A stretch of DNA of 64,000 nt from Planctomycetota bacterium (lineage in GTDB: Bacteria; Planctomycetota; Phycisphaerae; WQYP01), in NCBI GenBank assembly GCA_021805985.1, contig JAJZDN010000002.1:1-64000 (forward strand), given 5' to 3'. A program made the translations under genes and the position numbers. This document shows, piece by piece, positions 27,382-42,300 of the stretch. The stretch's first letter is position 1, and every line of letters begins with the position of its first letter. Below the pieces are notes generated by a model, which made no database searches, was not told the origin of the DNA, and saw only the letters and a program-made list of their open reading frames with translations.

Positions 27382-30300
27382 ATGTCAATGGGTGGAAAAG
27401 CCTTGGGTTCTACGCGACAAGCCCGGAAGTTCCCCGCTCATGGAAACGGGCGAAGACATCGCCTATTGGCTCAGTGTCTGGCCGCGGGTGCGGCCGCGGG
27501 ATTGTTCGGTTCGGGATGGGTCGCAGCAGCAGTTCCAGTGGGCGTTAATCAGATTGTGCCCGATGGCCGCACCTTAACTACCGTGAATATTACCGGCCAC
27601 ACCACCACCATCAGCACCGCCACAGTTTCCGGCGGCGATGCCTTCAATTCCTTCCATAATTTCGCAGTGGGCTCGGGAAATACCGTAAATTTAATAGTTC
27701 CAACGGCGGCCAATTACCTGGTGAATGTAGTCCATGACGGCCCGGTGGTAATTGACGGCATTTTAAATTCCTATAAAAATGGCAAGATCGGCGGCAACAT
27801 TGTGTTTGCCGATCCGCAAGGGGTTCTGGTGGGGAGCTCGGGCGTGCTGAATGTGGGAGCGATTAACTTCACCACGCCAACCACGCAATTCCTCAACCAA
27901 CTGGTGAATCAGGCCGGCCAAGTGGACATGACGGCGGCGGCGCAACTGCTTTCCGGCACGGAGCCGTTGTCGGATACGGGGATTGTATCCATAGCGGGCC
28001 ACATTAATGCTTTAACCAGTATCAATTTGTCGGCGGCGGAGGTTATTGCTGCCAAATCATCGATGCTGACTGCCGGGGATGCGGTCAAACTGCAAAACAC
28101 TCTGTTTCATGCCACGGTCAATACCGCCGGATTACAGCAGGGAGCCGCGCTGGCAGAAAGTAATGGCAGCATCGCCATTGTCGGTACACAGCAGGTGGAC
28201 TTGGCGGGACGGGTTCAATCCGGTGGAACCAGAGGGGGGGCCATCACGGCCACTGCGCCAAATACCGTAGTGGATTCCTCGGCAACCTTAGATGCCTCTG
28301 GCATCCATGGTGGTGGCACAGTTTTATTGGGCGGCAATTTTCACGGTCAAGGAACTTTGCCGCAGGCCACGCACGTCACGGTACATTCCGGTGCGACAAT
28401 TCTGGCCAACGCCACGCAGGAGGGAAATGGTGGACGTGTGGCCCTCTGGAGCACGCTGGGAACAGAGTTTGCGGGCCGGATTGAGGCCAGGGGGGGTGCC
28501 AACGGCGGCAATGGCGGCTACGTGGAAGTCTCTTCACCAACGGGATTGGTTTTTGAGGGCCATGTCAGCACTGCTGCTGCAAATGGATTAACCGGCACTT
28601 TACTTTTGGATCCGACGGATCTTTATATTGTCAATGGAAGTTCTGGTTCGGGAACCGAGGACACCAGTAGCTCCAGTGGAACACTTGCGTTCACGGCTGC
28701 GGACGGATCTCCCGCGAGCACCATTTCAGTGGGCGAATTGCAATCGTTGGGTGACACCAACATCACGCTTGAAGCTACGGATGCCATCACAATTGGTGAT
28801 AGCAGCGGAAATTCCGCATCTCTTAATCTTGCCACCGATACCACACCCTTGAAAACCGGCACGTTAACTCTGGAAGCGGGTACAACGGGTGCGGGCAATA
28901 TCACATTTAACACCGGCAGCACCATTGCAACTGACGGCGGCGCGGTGGTACTCGACGCCGGTGCGGGGTTCAGCGGTTCGGGGGCCTACGGCACGGGAAC
29001 CGTCGGCACGGCGGCATTGGGATCCATCACCACCAACGGCGGAACAGTTACCGTCCATGCAACAAATAATATATCACTACCCGGCTCCACCGTAATTAAT
29101 ACCACGGGAACGGGTGCGGCGGGGGCTATTGATTTTGAGGGCGGCCAGACACTTAACTCCGGGATTGACGTTAATAACAGCCAATCCGGTACGATCACCA
29201 TCGACGGAACTTTGAACGGCGGCAACATCACTCTGGATGAAAATTCGACGGCGAATTCCGTGTATACCTCTGGCATCACGGGCTTGGCCACTTTTGGCAG
29301 TACCAGCGCAGTGGGAAGCATTCTAGGTTTGGCGGGCCAGGGGGTTCTGGCGACGGCGAACTCTACAGTGAATATTGACGCCACCGCCGTCATTACCGGA
29401 ACCAATGTTAACATTGAGTCACAAACCACGGAGAAAGCCTCTTCCCCGGAAATTAATGTTAGTACGGTCCTGGCTAGTTTCAACCCCTTTCCCAGCAGTG
29501 TCATTTATGGCCAGATCGGCGGTACCGCAACCAGCACTGTTGCCAAAGGCTCCACGATCAATATCAACAGTGGGGGCAGTCTGACGGTATCGGCCACGAA
29601 TAATGACACACTGGACATTTCCGCCTATACGGTAACCACTACAGCGAGCACCTACACAGCAGCGACGGTGGCGGTCGGCGATGCCAATATCAATTCCACA
29701 GCAACCATTGCCAGCGGGGCTAATATCAACTTGGCGGGGAATGCCAATGTCAACGTAACGGCACACAATGTCAACAGTTTTTCTGTTTCCGCCACCGCCA
29801 TGGCAAATAGTGCAGGTGTGGTGGGAATCGCGGCGGCTGTCAGCGATATAACAACCAATGCTACAGCAGCGGAGGATGCCAGTCTGGGCACAACCAGCCG
29901 ACAGGCTGGCAATGTCACTGTGGTGGGAGACAACATTACCGCGAAGGAAGCGACATCGGCCTCCGGTTCGGCTGGCTCGAGTTTTGTTGTTAAAAATGCA
30001 TTGTCAGCGGCTTCATCGGCTACCTCGGCCTTGGGCACTAAGTTGTCTTCCGCGTTCGGCTCAACCGGTGGGGCGGGCGGTGGATCAAGTTCCTCCGAAG
30101 GCAGTAGCAGCACCACGCCATTCCGGGTGGGCGCGGCCATGGGCCTGGCTCTGGTTTCACAGGGATCCTATGCCCAAATCGCCAATAACGATGGTGTCAA
30201 CACCGACACCCCGGTTATTGATTCCAGCGGGAATGTTTTAGTTCATGCCGCAACCAATACCGCCGGCATTCGCAATGACGCTCAAAGCACTGTTAATTCC

Positions 30301-33300
30301 GCCACCAGTGAATCGGGCGCGGATCCAACCAATCCCGCCAATCAAGTGGGTGTATCCGTGGGCGTTGGCGTGGGTATTTACCACCAGACTACGCATGCCG
30401 ATATCGGCGATAATGTTCAGGTTACCGCCGCCAATGTCGGCGTAAGCGCTGTATCCAATATTCCCGCCACGATTACCTGGACGCAGTGGGACAGTTTTAG
30501 CACGGTGTTAAGCCATCTGAACGGGACTTTGGGCACCGTCGGCGATGTATTAACGAGTTATGCTAACGCTTCGGGCAAAGCATCGAATTTGTCCATCGCT
30601 GGAGCGGTCAATTTTTTCGATGTGTATAACAATACCCAGGCTTGGGTCGGCACCGACGCCAAAGTCACCAGCACCGCCACCGGCGAGACCAGCAGCGTCA
30701 GCGGTTCGACGGACACCCCCGCCTGGTCGGTGCTATTGGGCTGGGATGAAAATGCGTTGGATTATCAGCCTGGTGGTACTCTGGCCAACAGCACGTTGAA
30801 TTTGAATGATCCGGTCACCGTTAACGCATATAATTTTACACAATCCATTGATGTGGGGGGAAATTTCAGCATTTCACTTAATGGTTCCGGTGCGGGATCT
30901 GGCGGTACCAGCGTCGGCGGAGCGTTTAACGGAATACTTTATAACAACACCACCGATGCGGCTATTGGTTCCGGTGCGGTGATCACCGTGGATAATTCCG
31001 GCCCCGGTCTTTCCGTTACCGCGCAGGGGGTAGACCAGCTTGTCGCCGTGTCACCGACATCCGGCTACGGCAGCAGCGTGTCCGGCAACGGGATTTTTGG
31101 ATTTGTGGACATTGAAAACTCCACTCAGGCCTCTATCAGCAACGCCGCGGATATAAATGCCTCCCAAGTGGTGCTCGATGGGCAGGAAGACTTAGCTATA
31201 TGGAATGTGGCGGGTGCGGCCTCCGAGGGTAACACCACGGGCGTCGGCATTGGGCTGGCCATCAGTTACTTTAATACGGACACCGAAGCGTTTATCGGGG
31301 ATAACAGCGCCTGGACCCTCGGCGGCGCGACCCTTGGCGGAACCAGCGGCGGCGGATATGTTCATGCTGCGGACTTGGCCGTGGATGCCTTAACGGATGG
31401 CCAGGCTGGAACGCTGGCGGTGGCGGGGGCGGCAACTTCCAGTTCTGATCCGAATGCCGAACCTGGCAATCTGGACAAGGCGAAAAGCTGGGCGAATGGA
31501 AAATTAACGAGCCTGCAGCTTTTTGCGGCCAATGCTTTTGGCAAAATTCCGGCGATCGGTTCAAAAATTGCCAGTGCCGTCGGTCCGGCTGTAAGTGTGG
31601 AGCAGGAACAAAGTGTTCCCAATCCCGAGACCAGCATCGGCGTGGCAGGCAGCCTCACCTTTAATGTGGCGGAACTCACAACCAAGGCCTGGGTTTCCGG
31701 CGCTACACTTGCCGGCCTCAATGGTGCAGCTATCAATCCGACGGTGCAGGCTCTTAATTATACGGGCTTAATTAGCGCCTCGGGCGGAGCTTCACTGGTA
31801 ATGGCCAGTAATCCGTCGTCTGAAAGCAGTGCCGGAATAGCGGGTGCCGTCGCCTTCAGTCTCATTAATAATACAACCTCTGCCTACATTGATACTTCAA
31901 CCCTTTCGGATACCGGAGCCGTCAACGTCAATGCCCTTGCCGGCGGGTTTGAAGTCTCTGTTGGCTTGGGCCTGGCGGTCAATACCAGCAGCAGCGAAGA
32001 TAATATTTCATCGGCGGTATCACTATCGCTTCCCGAAGATACCAACACCACTTCCGCTTATATTGAGGACTCCACAGTTACCGGTGCTTCCACTTCGACC
32101 AGTTCCATGAATGTTACCGCCTACGACCAGACGCTTATTGGTGTCGGCGGCGGGAGCTTTTATGGTACCAGCGGAGAGGGCGGCGGTGTGGGCGTGGTGT
32201 TCACCGTCAGCAGTATTAACAACACGGTTAGCGCCTACCTTGATGGCGTGAATGCCACGGGATTTGACACCGTGGATGTGCAGGCGCTGGACGCGTCACA
32301 AATTTATGGTGGCGCTTTAATGATTGGGGCCGCTCCCAGCGGATTCGCTATTAACGGCGGCTTTGTCATCAATTTTATCACGGATCACACTTCCGCATCC
32401 ATTGACGCTTATGTGCCCACGACCGGTAGCGCGGTGGATTCCACCATCAACGCTGCGGGCGCTATAACCGTCAATGCGGCCAGCAGCAGCAATCTGGCTG
32501 CGTCCGCATTCACCACCTCTGATTATTATTACCAGTTGGTTCCAACCCTGGGCGAAGGCGCCGTGGGTACTGCGCAGGGAACCGGCAGCCCGACGTATGC
32601 GAGTCTCCTTAGTCAGGCCGGCGGGGGCAATCCGACGGATTCCAATGTGAGTATTGCCACGAACATCGGCGGCGAAACCCTTCCAAGTTCCACCCAAAAT
32701 GAAATTATCGGCGTGGCGGGCTTTGGCAGCCTGGGTGAAGATGCCGTGGGGTTGGGGTTCATTGCCAATGTCATTGATAACAGCTATACCGCCTCGATTG
32801 ATAATGCAACGGTGAATTCAACTGCGGGTGCGGTCAATGTTGCCGCAACCAATAATGGAACGATTATCGGAGTGGCTCTGGGGGTAGCTATTGCGACGGA
32901 GGGTATTTCCGGTTTGGGGTCCGTGGTCGGCAATTACATGCAGGAAACCACCAGTGCGACCATCGGTAATCCCACCGCCGCCAGCGGCAGCAATAATGCT
33001 ACCGTTACCGGCACCGCAGTAAATGTTACAAGTAATAACAATGCCACGATCTGGTCGGGGGCGGGCAGCATTGGATTTGGTACCGAAGGTGCTTTCGGAG
33101 CCTCAATTGCTTATAACCAGACCAATGATTCCTCCACGGCACAAGTGGAAGCCGCCACCGTCCAGGCGCTGAATAATGGGACCGCCAAAATTAATTCTAC
33201 CTCGGCTTCCGCCATCAACAGTTATGCCATTGCGGGGGGAGTCGCCAGCAGTGGGCCGGCGGTGGAAGGTGCAGTGGCGGTGAATTTGACCACGGATGGA

Positions 33301-36300
33301 ACGGTTGCGCAGATTGATAATTCAACCATAACCGCCGGGATTTTAAATGATCAATCCTTTGATCCCAACGCCGCAATTCTTTCCGAAACCGGCACAGTAG
33401 CCGTAGGTGAGGTGTCGGTTGGTGCATCCGTCGGCATTGATGTGATTGCCAATACTCTTCAAAGCGATATCACGGGATCAACATTAAATATCACGAATGG
33501 CACGACCGTGGAATCGAACTCCGGCGGCAGCATTCAATCGCTGGATTATGCCGGCGGAGTGGGAGAAAATGTGGCCGTTGGCTTCGTCAACAGTTCCAAT
33601 GATATAAGCAATCAGGTGGCCGCGTACATCCTTGATTCCACCGGCAGTGACTCTGGTAACACAACAGCCATTACCGCGAAAGATACTTCCACCATTGAGA
33701 CATTGGCAGCCGGTTTTACCGGCGGCGGTGATGTGGCGGCCAGCGTGGCCACCGCGATCAACCGCATCAGCTCGCAGGTCAACGCCTATATTGAGGGAGC
33801 GTCCGGCGAAACAACCCCGGCCATTGCCAATCCGGCATTAACGGAAAAGGATGTCGTGCTTACGGCCGGATCGGATGCCACGATCCAATCTCTGGCAGCC
33901 GGCGTGGCCATCGGCGGGGACGGGGGCGGCGTGGGTTCCATAGCCATTAATATCCTGACCAATACGGTCAACGCCTATATTGATGACGGTGCGCAAGTTA
34001 TGGCGCTGGATAATATTGGCGTGGAAGCGACCAACCAAAATACGATTCAAGACATCGCCGGCGGATTGGCGATTGGCGCCACCACTGCGGCGGCGGGTCT
34101 TTCCACCGGAGTCAATTACATAGGCAGCGGCACCTATGCCTATATTTCCGGTGCCGGTACCGATGTGACCGCTCTGGCCAGTGATGCCGGCGATACGCTA
34201 AGTGTTCAGAATGGCGGTACGCTGACCAATGGTTCCAGCTTTCAAGCCAATATCACCAAACTTAGTTCACTGGCGGATTATAATGCGCCCACGCCAGCGG
34301 AAAATTCAATTTCTTTAACCGGTCTGGCGGTAAACGCGGCCAGCCTCAATACCACCTCGCAGGAAGTATTTGTCGCTTCGTTTTCCTTCAATCCGGAAGG
34401 TTCAGCCGCACTGTCCGCGGTGGCCGGTGTTAGCGTCGCGGGCGGTACAACTTCCGCCTACATTAAGAATGCAGGAATTAACCAGTCGCAAAGCGCAACG
34501 GTGGGAGGAAACACTTACAATGCCGGCACCGGCCAGCAAGTTAATGTTACTGCCTCCAGTCATGATCTCGGTGCCCTGTTCGCCTTGGGCGCGGCTGCCG
34601 GAACCACCGATTTTGCCGGGGCCGCCACGGTGGGCGTGCAGTCTTTCAACGGTAACACCAATGCCTACATTACTGGATCGGACATCAATGCCGACGGATC
34701 TCTGACCATCGAATCCGAATCCACACAGGACGGAGCTGCTCTTTCGGCGGGTGTGGCGGCGGCGATCGTGGGCGGAGCGGCCACCGCTGTGGTCGATGAT
34801 TTTTCCTCGGCTACGCAAAGTTATCTCGTGGGTGGTAGTGTCAATGCTGGCGCTTTAACTATTGATGCCAATACCGAGAACAGCGCCCAAACCGCGGGCG
34901 GATCGCTGGCTTTCGGCGCAGCTGCCGTCGGCGCCACGATTCTGGTGGTACAAAGTCAGGATACGACACGTTCGTACCTCGGTGATGCCGCCGACCAGAT
35001 CGCCACCAGCTTGACCACCAGTGGTGCCGTGGCCGTGACCGCCGAGTCGGCTACAAATTTGAATGCCATATCGGTTACCGCCGGTGTGGGCGGCAGTTCG
35101 TTTGTGGTCATGGCGTCGGTGAACCTGATCAATAACATTACCGATGCAAATATGTACGATACCAATATTGATCAGCAATCCGGTAATCCCGCGGCCTCGA
35201 GTGTGAATATCCAGGCTACCGACAACATGACCTTGACCAGTTATGCCGGTGCCTTATCCGCGGGGACGGCGGATGGCGTTGGTGCCGGTATCAATGTGCT
35301 GGACTTAACCAGCCAAGTAGGCGCTGGTTCCTACGGCAACAACATGAACATCGCCGGAGCGCTGACCGTTAACGCTACGAGCACCAAGAATCTGCAAGCA
35401 GTCACGGCCGTGGCGAGCATTGGGCTCTCCGGCACTGGTTTGGCCGGGGCCGCCGGGGTGGTCATTATTTCCGCGCAAAGCTCGGATGGCAGTTATGGTG
35501 AATTGGCCAATGTGCAATCCAATGATAATTCCACTCTGGCGGCTATTTCGTCCATGTTCGGCACGGGCAATTCCCTGTTAAGCAACACCAACGGCCAACT
35601 CACAAATTCCGAGCAAACAAATATCGGCAATGCCACGACCACCAATTTGGCACTTTTCGGCGGCATGGGAAATGGCACCAAAGCGATTCTATCGGGCGGA
35701 AACATTAACGCTCAGTCCGTTGCGGTTACCGCGCTGGACAATACCACGGTGCAAAATATTGCCGCCGCCGGCGGATTGGGCGGCGGGGCCGGAGTTGGCG
35801 CGGGTATTGGCGTAACGGAACTTGATGGCACCGTCTTTGCCAGTATTCAAAATGCCTGGATTACTTCAGCCACCACAATCGATCCTACTACCATCACGGC
35901 TCCGGAAATTACAGTTACCGCAACCGAAGCACCGCCCAGCGGCAGTACCAGCGCTGTAACCGATGCGTATGCTGGCGGTGCTGGCGTGGGATTGGGATTT
36001 GGTGCGGCGGTGGCGGTGAGTCTGGATAACACGAATGTTACCGCCAACGCCGGAGGATCCCTTACAGGCAACAACGGCAGCGGGTCGTATGTGAACATTT
36101 CCGCCACAGATTCCAGCACGCTTTCAGGAAAAACAATTGGTGTGGCCGCTGGTGGTTTGGGCGCAGCCGGTGCCTCGGTTACGTATGTAAAAAAAACCAG
36201 CACCGTGGACACGTATATTTTGCCGCCGACCGCGGCTGTTGCCCCGATAGCAGCGAATCCTCCAGCGGCTGCGGTACCAGGCGTCCCGGCAACGCCTGCC

Positions 36301-39300
36301 GCTACCCTTACTAACTTTAACCGCGTGATGATGACCTCAACGGATAGCGGATCGGTGACGTCCGATGCCACCGCGGGAGGTGTGGGTGGCTTTGTTGGCG
36401 GCGATGCGGCTATCTCGAATGCTACCGATAGTGCGGATGTCAACAGCATTGTTGGCGCTAGCAGCACGTTGTCTCTGGGCAGCGGCGGATTAACAGTTAC
36501 CGCTACGGATACACCGGACGTATCGGCCAATGCGTTCGGCGTGGCCGTAAGCGGCGGCGTTTCTCTGGGTGCTTCGGTAGCTACAGCTTCAATATCGCCT
36601 ACGGTACAGGCCACAGTGGGTAATAATGCCAATCTTACCGGGGCGGATTCGCTAACGCTGCAAGCAAATTTGAATGTTCCCACCGGTGGAGATTCCGGCT
36701 ATGCATCCACTACCGCCGGCTCTGGGGGACTTTTAATTGGGGCCGACGCCACGGTGTCAACGGCCACGAGCAACATAAATATTCAGGCCGGTACCGGGAA
36801 TTATGTATTGTTGCCGGCGGGAACAGTCGGGATCGCGGCGACCTCTAATACGGTTCTGAATTCGACTTCCACCGGCGTGGCTGTTGGGGGCGTATTGGCC
36901 GCCGGGGCTGCAGTGAGTAAATCCGATGCCAGTGGTGCAACCACGGCGAGCATGGGTTCTTATAACACAACGGGGATCAACCGCACTGCGGACTTGGGCT
37001 TACAGGCGAATTCCACCACCACCAATACTTCCAATGCCACCGCTGGCAGTGGCGGCCTGCTGGCCGGTTCCGCAGCTTATGGCCAGACCAGCGACACGAC
37101 ATCGACGACCGCATCCGCCGGGGCAAATGACAATATTTTCGCGGGCAATATCACGGTGTATGCTCTTCATACCAGCAATTATTTTGCCGGTTCGAATTCC
37201 ATCGAGGCCTCCGCGGTGGGTGCCAGCGGGTCCTATTCCAAAAACACCATTGACCCAGTTACCACCGCACTCTTGGGGAATGCCACAGATTTGACGGCGT
37301 GGAATGAACTTAAGCTCAATGCGAATAACCATATTATCGAAAGCGACGGGGGATACAGTTCCCAGGGTGCCTCCGGCGGTGTTGCCAGCGGGGCTTCGGT
37401 GCAAACCACCACCGCTATCGGCGATGGCGCGTACGTAACGCTGGGTTCCAGTGATTCTTTGACTGTGGGCACCGATCCATACGCGAATCCGGGGCTTATT
37501 GATATTACCGCGGGGGACATTATTACCGCTGCGGATACCACCAATCTCAATACCGGCGGGGCGATCAGCGTCGCGGCCGCCAATTCTTCCACCTATGTCA
37601 CCGATACCAACACCGTTACAATTGGCAGTTCTTCCAGGCTCTTGAGTCTGGGTGATATTGATATCGGCACGTATGCCATGGACGGTATTGCCAATTCCGC
37701 GTTGGTGCATACCTATGGACTGGCGGGTGGGGCGGGGGCCACTGCCAATTCCACGATCACCGCCAATCAAAGCGTTGCCATTGGGAACGCGGTGACTATG
37801 CTCGGTTACGGAAGTGTCAACATTATGGCCGGCCGGAGCGGCGACGGAAAATGGTTCAGCCTTTTTGGTCCCGATGCGATCGCGGCATCGTATGTACGGG
37901 CCATCATTCCCGTGCCCGTGGCGGATGCCACGGCCACAGTGCAGCAAAATAACAATGTTACATTTGGTACGGGCGGTTATGTCTATAGCGGCGGCAATAT
38001 TGATCTGGAAGCCTACCAGGGAAATACCAATCCCCAGGCCGATGGCGAAGGCCACGCCTATATTTTAGGGTTCATTCCCGTCAGTGGAACCAACTCCAAT
38101 ACCTCCGCCCATGGTTCCGGCACGGTTCAGTTGGGCGGCAATTTCATCGCCGGGTATTTCCACGATTTGGCCATCAATATCTCTAACAGCAACTCTGCCG
38201 GCGGTTTGGACCAAACCAGCGGCGCTCCAATCCATTACAATTATAATTCTGCCTGGAATCCGACCACTTTCGTCAACAGCATTCAGGGGCAAGACCCGAC
38301 TGTGGAAGCCCTGCTGGAAAATTCCATCTCCAGCACGGATGTTGCCATGTTCGACCTGGGCAGCACCTCACCGCTGTTTGCCAGCGCGGGCAACATAACT
38401 ATTAATGCTGCCAATATTACCGGCAGTGGAAATCTAACTGCCTACGGCAACGCCCAGATTAATATAATCAATTCCTCCCCCGCCTATCTGGTCCTGGGAA
38501 GCACCACCACCGGAGGTTCCATCGCCCTGGATATTCCGAATCTGCCGGGCGGCCAAATTTTATTCACCGGCGCTGCCAATACGGTTCCCAACACGGTCGC
38601 AGTTGCCGAAGTTGATCCCAATACCACCCCCACCATCAACATTACCAGCAGCTATCCCAGCGCTGTGGGAACTACCGCTACGCCGGAAGGACCAGCCATC
38701 TTCGTAACTGGTAATATTCAAAACCTCGGCGGAGACGTGACCATTGCCGATGCCGAAGGGTCCCTGGGCCTGTTTGCTACAATACTGGCCCAGCAATGGA
38801 TAGCGGATATTCCCAACGGCGTATTGACGGCATCCGATCCCACCAGCACCTATTTCAGCAATAGCAATCCGTCTTCGGATTGGGCCAGTTATGTTACTAT
38901 TCCGGGCCTTTCCAGCGGTAGTTATAACGGCGATATTGCGGTGGCCTATGTGGCCAATGCGCTGTTCAATTCCAACGGGCAGTATGGCGGTAATTCATCC
39001 GGCTTCACCTACAGCATGTTTTATGCCAACTATCAAGATTACGGCAGCTCCAGCGGCTCTTATTGGCAAGCCTACAACTGGTATAGTGCCGCTGTCGTTT
39101 ATGGCTCTAGTAATCTTTATACCTCAGGTTCTGCCGCGAGTTCCAGTCCCATCGGCGGGGCTACGCTGGTTAATCCGGCCAACAATGGGTACAGGCCCGG
39201 TTATTATTATCCGGAAGTTCCTACGGAAACTTTGAATTCATCCTATACATCTGCTTACCCGGCGTCGATTGTCCAGTCCGGGTCACATAGCGTATTTATC

Positions 39301-42300
39301 GGCGGACAAGTAGGCATCTCGGCCAAATATATTGATATCGACAGCAACATTTCCAGCGGCCAGTCCACTAACTGGTCGGTGAATATTCCGGCCAGTACGG
39401 ATACCTTTATCCAAACCGAACAGACCTATCAGAACGCATTGAAGCAATTTGGCCTCACTTTGCCAACGGTGGATCTATCCATTGGTGGATATGGCCTAAG
39501 TGCCCTGAATACCGGCGATCAGATGATTACCCCGGTGTACAATCCGGGAACCAATCAGATTGTACTGGACAGCAAATTCACCGATCCCGTCACCAGCCAG
39601 TCCATTCTCAGTTCCACCATCAACGCTTCCGGCGGTGGGTTTGTGTATCTGCACGGTGGCATTATCAGCACGGCACCCGGCGCGGGCATCCATATTAATG
39701 ATGGCTACGGCCAAGTGACCGTGGATAATTATTCCAGTGCCCCGGTGGTGCTGCAAAATGTGACCACCGGCAGCGGCAGCATCGGTGAAGTCAAAATTGT
39801 CGATACGCTGGCTTCCTCCGGAATGCCCAATACCTGGTGGTACGTGTACCAACAGGGACAGGGAGTTACGGTTTATAACAATTCAAATGGTGCAACGACA
39901 CCCAGTGGCGCAACGGTAGTGTCTTCCTCCGGCGGCAGTACCGCCTCGTTTAATCCCGATCAAGTTCTTAGTAACAGCAGCTACGCCTTGGAGTATCAAT
40001 GGTCGGAATCCGCCTATTTAAGCCGGACCGTCAATATTGTATCCTCGGGTTCTGGAACTTCTAAATATAATGGCAGCACTTCCTCCGCCTGGACCTTTCT
40101 TGACGCGTCGAACGGTGGGCCGGCGGGTACGACTTCCGCAAATCCCTATACCAACAATGTCGCTACCGGCACGGTCGTGACGGGAAGCAATACGGCCCCC
40201 CTGCTGCAGGAGTCGATCACCGGCTCTGTGACGAATTCGCAAGCGAACGGCTACACATTTACATACGCTGGAAACGGGTTCCAACTTCCCAATGGATCCT
40301 CCGTTGACTACGGCAACGGGTCGTCCGGTAGTTATGCGGATATAAATACTATTTATCCCACAGCCGCCACGATCACGGCCACCTTCACCGTGCGGGCGGA
40401 TAATCCCATCAACATCAGTTTCACCGGTAATCAAACGGCGGCAGTGACGGTTAATTCCGCGGCTGGCATTGTGCTTGCCGGTCAGATTCAAAATCCGGGC
40501 GGCGTGACGACACTCAACGCATCTTCCGGCAGCATCGCCCAGGCTGGCGGCAATAATGTCAATATCTTGACCAACGGGCTGGTGTTGACTGCGGCCAATG
40601 GTGTCGGCACCGCCGCACAGCCTCTTAGTGCCACTCTGGTGGGTGGTTCGCTTACCGCGGACAATTCCGCCGTCGGCGGTGTTTATCTGGCCCTCAATTC
40701 GCCCGTGCAAATCAGCAATATTACCGCGGATAATTCAGGCAGTGCCTATGGCGATGTCAATATTACCGCACAAGGTGCTATTACCGGTCAAAGCGGCTCA
40801 GGCTCGGTGACGGGAGACAACATCACCCTCAACAGCAGCGACGGTGGCGTGGGCACAACTGCACAGAGCATCGTGGTCAATGCCAACGGAGTCATTCAGA
40901 CCGGCGGAACAATTATCGGTGGTGCGGTGAATGCCAATGCTTTGGACAGCATTTACCTTAGTTCACCCAACGGCAACTTGTTTGTGGGTTCGATTGCTTC
41001 GCAAGCCGGCGACGTGACGCTTAGTTCCGGCGGCGCGATTCTGGACGCCAGCGCCGAAACTGCGTTGGAAACGCTTTCCTCCACCCAGTTGCAGCAGATC
41101 TGGACCTCTTTGCACTTAATTACCGACAGCAGCCAGAATGCCAGGACTGTTGTGCCATTTAATAATCTCGTTGCAAACAACTACCAACTTTATTGGAAGC
41201 TCATCCATAACGGTACGGTCAATGGCACAACGTATTCCTTAAATTCCTCGCTGGTTCCGCTTTATACGCCGCTGGCCCACGCCGCTGGAGAAACCGTCGC
41301 CCAGTACGTGCAGAATCAATATAATTCGGTCACGGCTTTCTTTGCCAATCCCACATATTTCAGCAACCATGGCGGAGCAACTCTGCTAAGTGCATCCTAT
41401 TCGCCGACGTTTACCTATAATGTCCAGACACAGGATTCGGCGGTGTACGCCAATCTGATCGCCAATGATGTTTGGAATCAGGGCCAACTTGAGAACTACA
41501 TTAACAGCTCGGCTATCCTGACCGCAAACTCTCCTGAACCCAGCAGCACCGGCACACTTGTGGGCAACGCCGTGCCGAACGTCTCCGGGCGCAATGTGAC
41601 TTTAACCGCCTATTCCAGCGTGGGCACTTTGGCACCGTCCATCACTATTCCCGAATCAGAATTAATTGATGGGACACTGTCGACGAATTCAAACTATTTG
41701 ACCGATGCCGCCGCGCTGTCATTGGCCAATGCACCCGGTGAGGTATTTATCAGCAACGGTCAAGTCGTTGTTGACCAGACCGCGCCACTGTTTCTGGGCG
41801 TTAGCGGCGGTTTAACCGGTACTGTGTCCGCCGGCCCGCTCTTTATTCAGGCCTCTGGCAGTTTGGTCATCAAGAATGTCAACGCCACGGGTAATATTCG
41901 TATTTCTGCTTCTGACTCCATTTCCGGTGCGGGACTCGCCGGGGGGGACATAGTGGGGGGTGGCACACTGCTACTGGTAGCACAAAACAACGATATTGGT
42001 TCCGTTGCGACACCGTTAACCATTAACATCCCGGGCGCATTGTCCGCGGACGCCGGCGGGAACATTTACCTTACGCAAGTCAGTGGTGGAAACCTGTCAA
42101 TCGGGGAAATGTTCGCCGGTGCTTCGGTCAATCTCGATGTGCCCCACGGCAGCTTACTGGCTCTGACCAGCTCCGCGAGTTACGGATTCAACGTTCCCGG
42201 TGGCAGCACGCTTACCGGTACCGCGACTTCCACCGGGTACAATACGGGCTTCAATATTGCGTACAACGTAGTTTCGCCTGTGATCAATCTGAATGTTGCA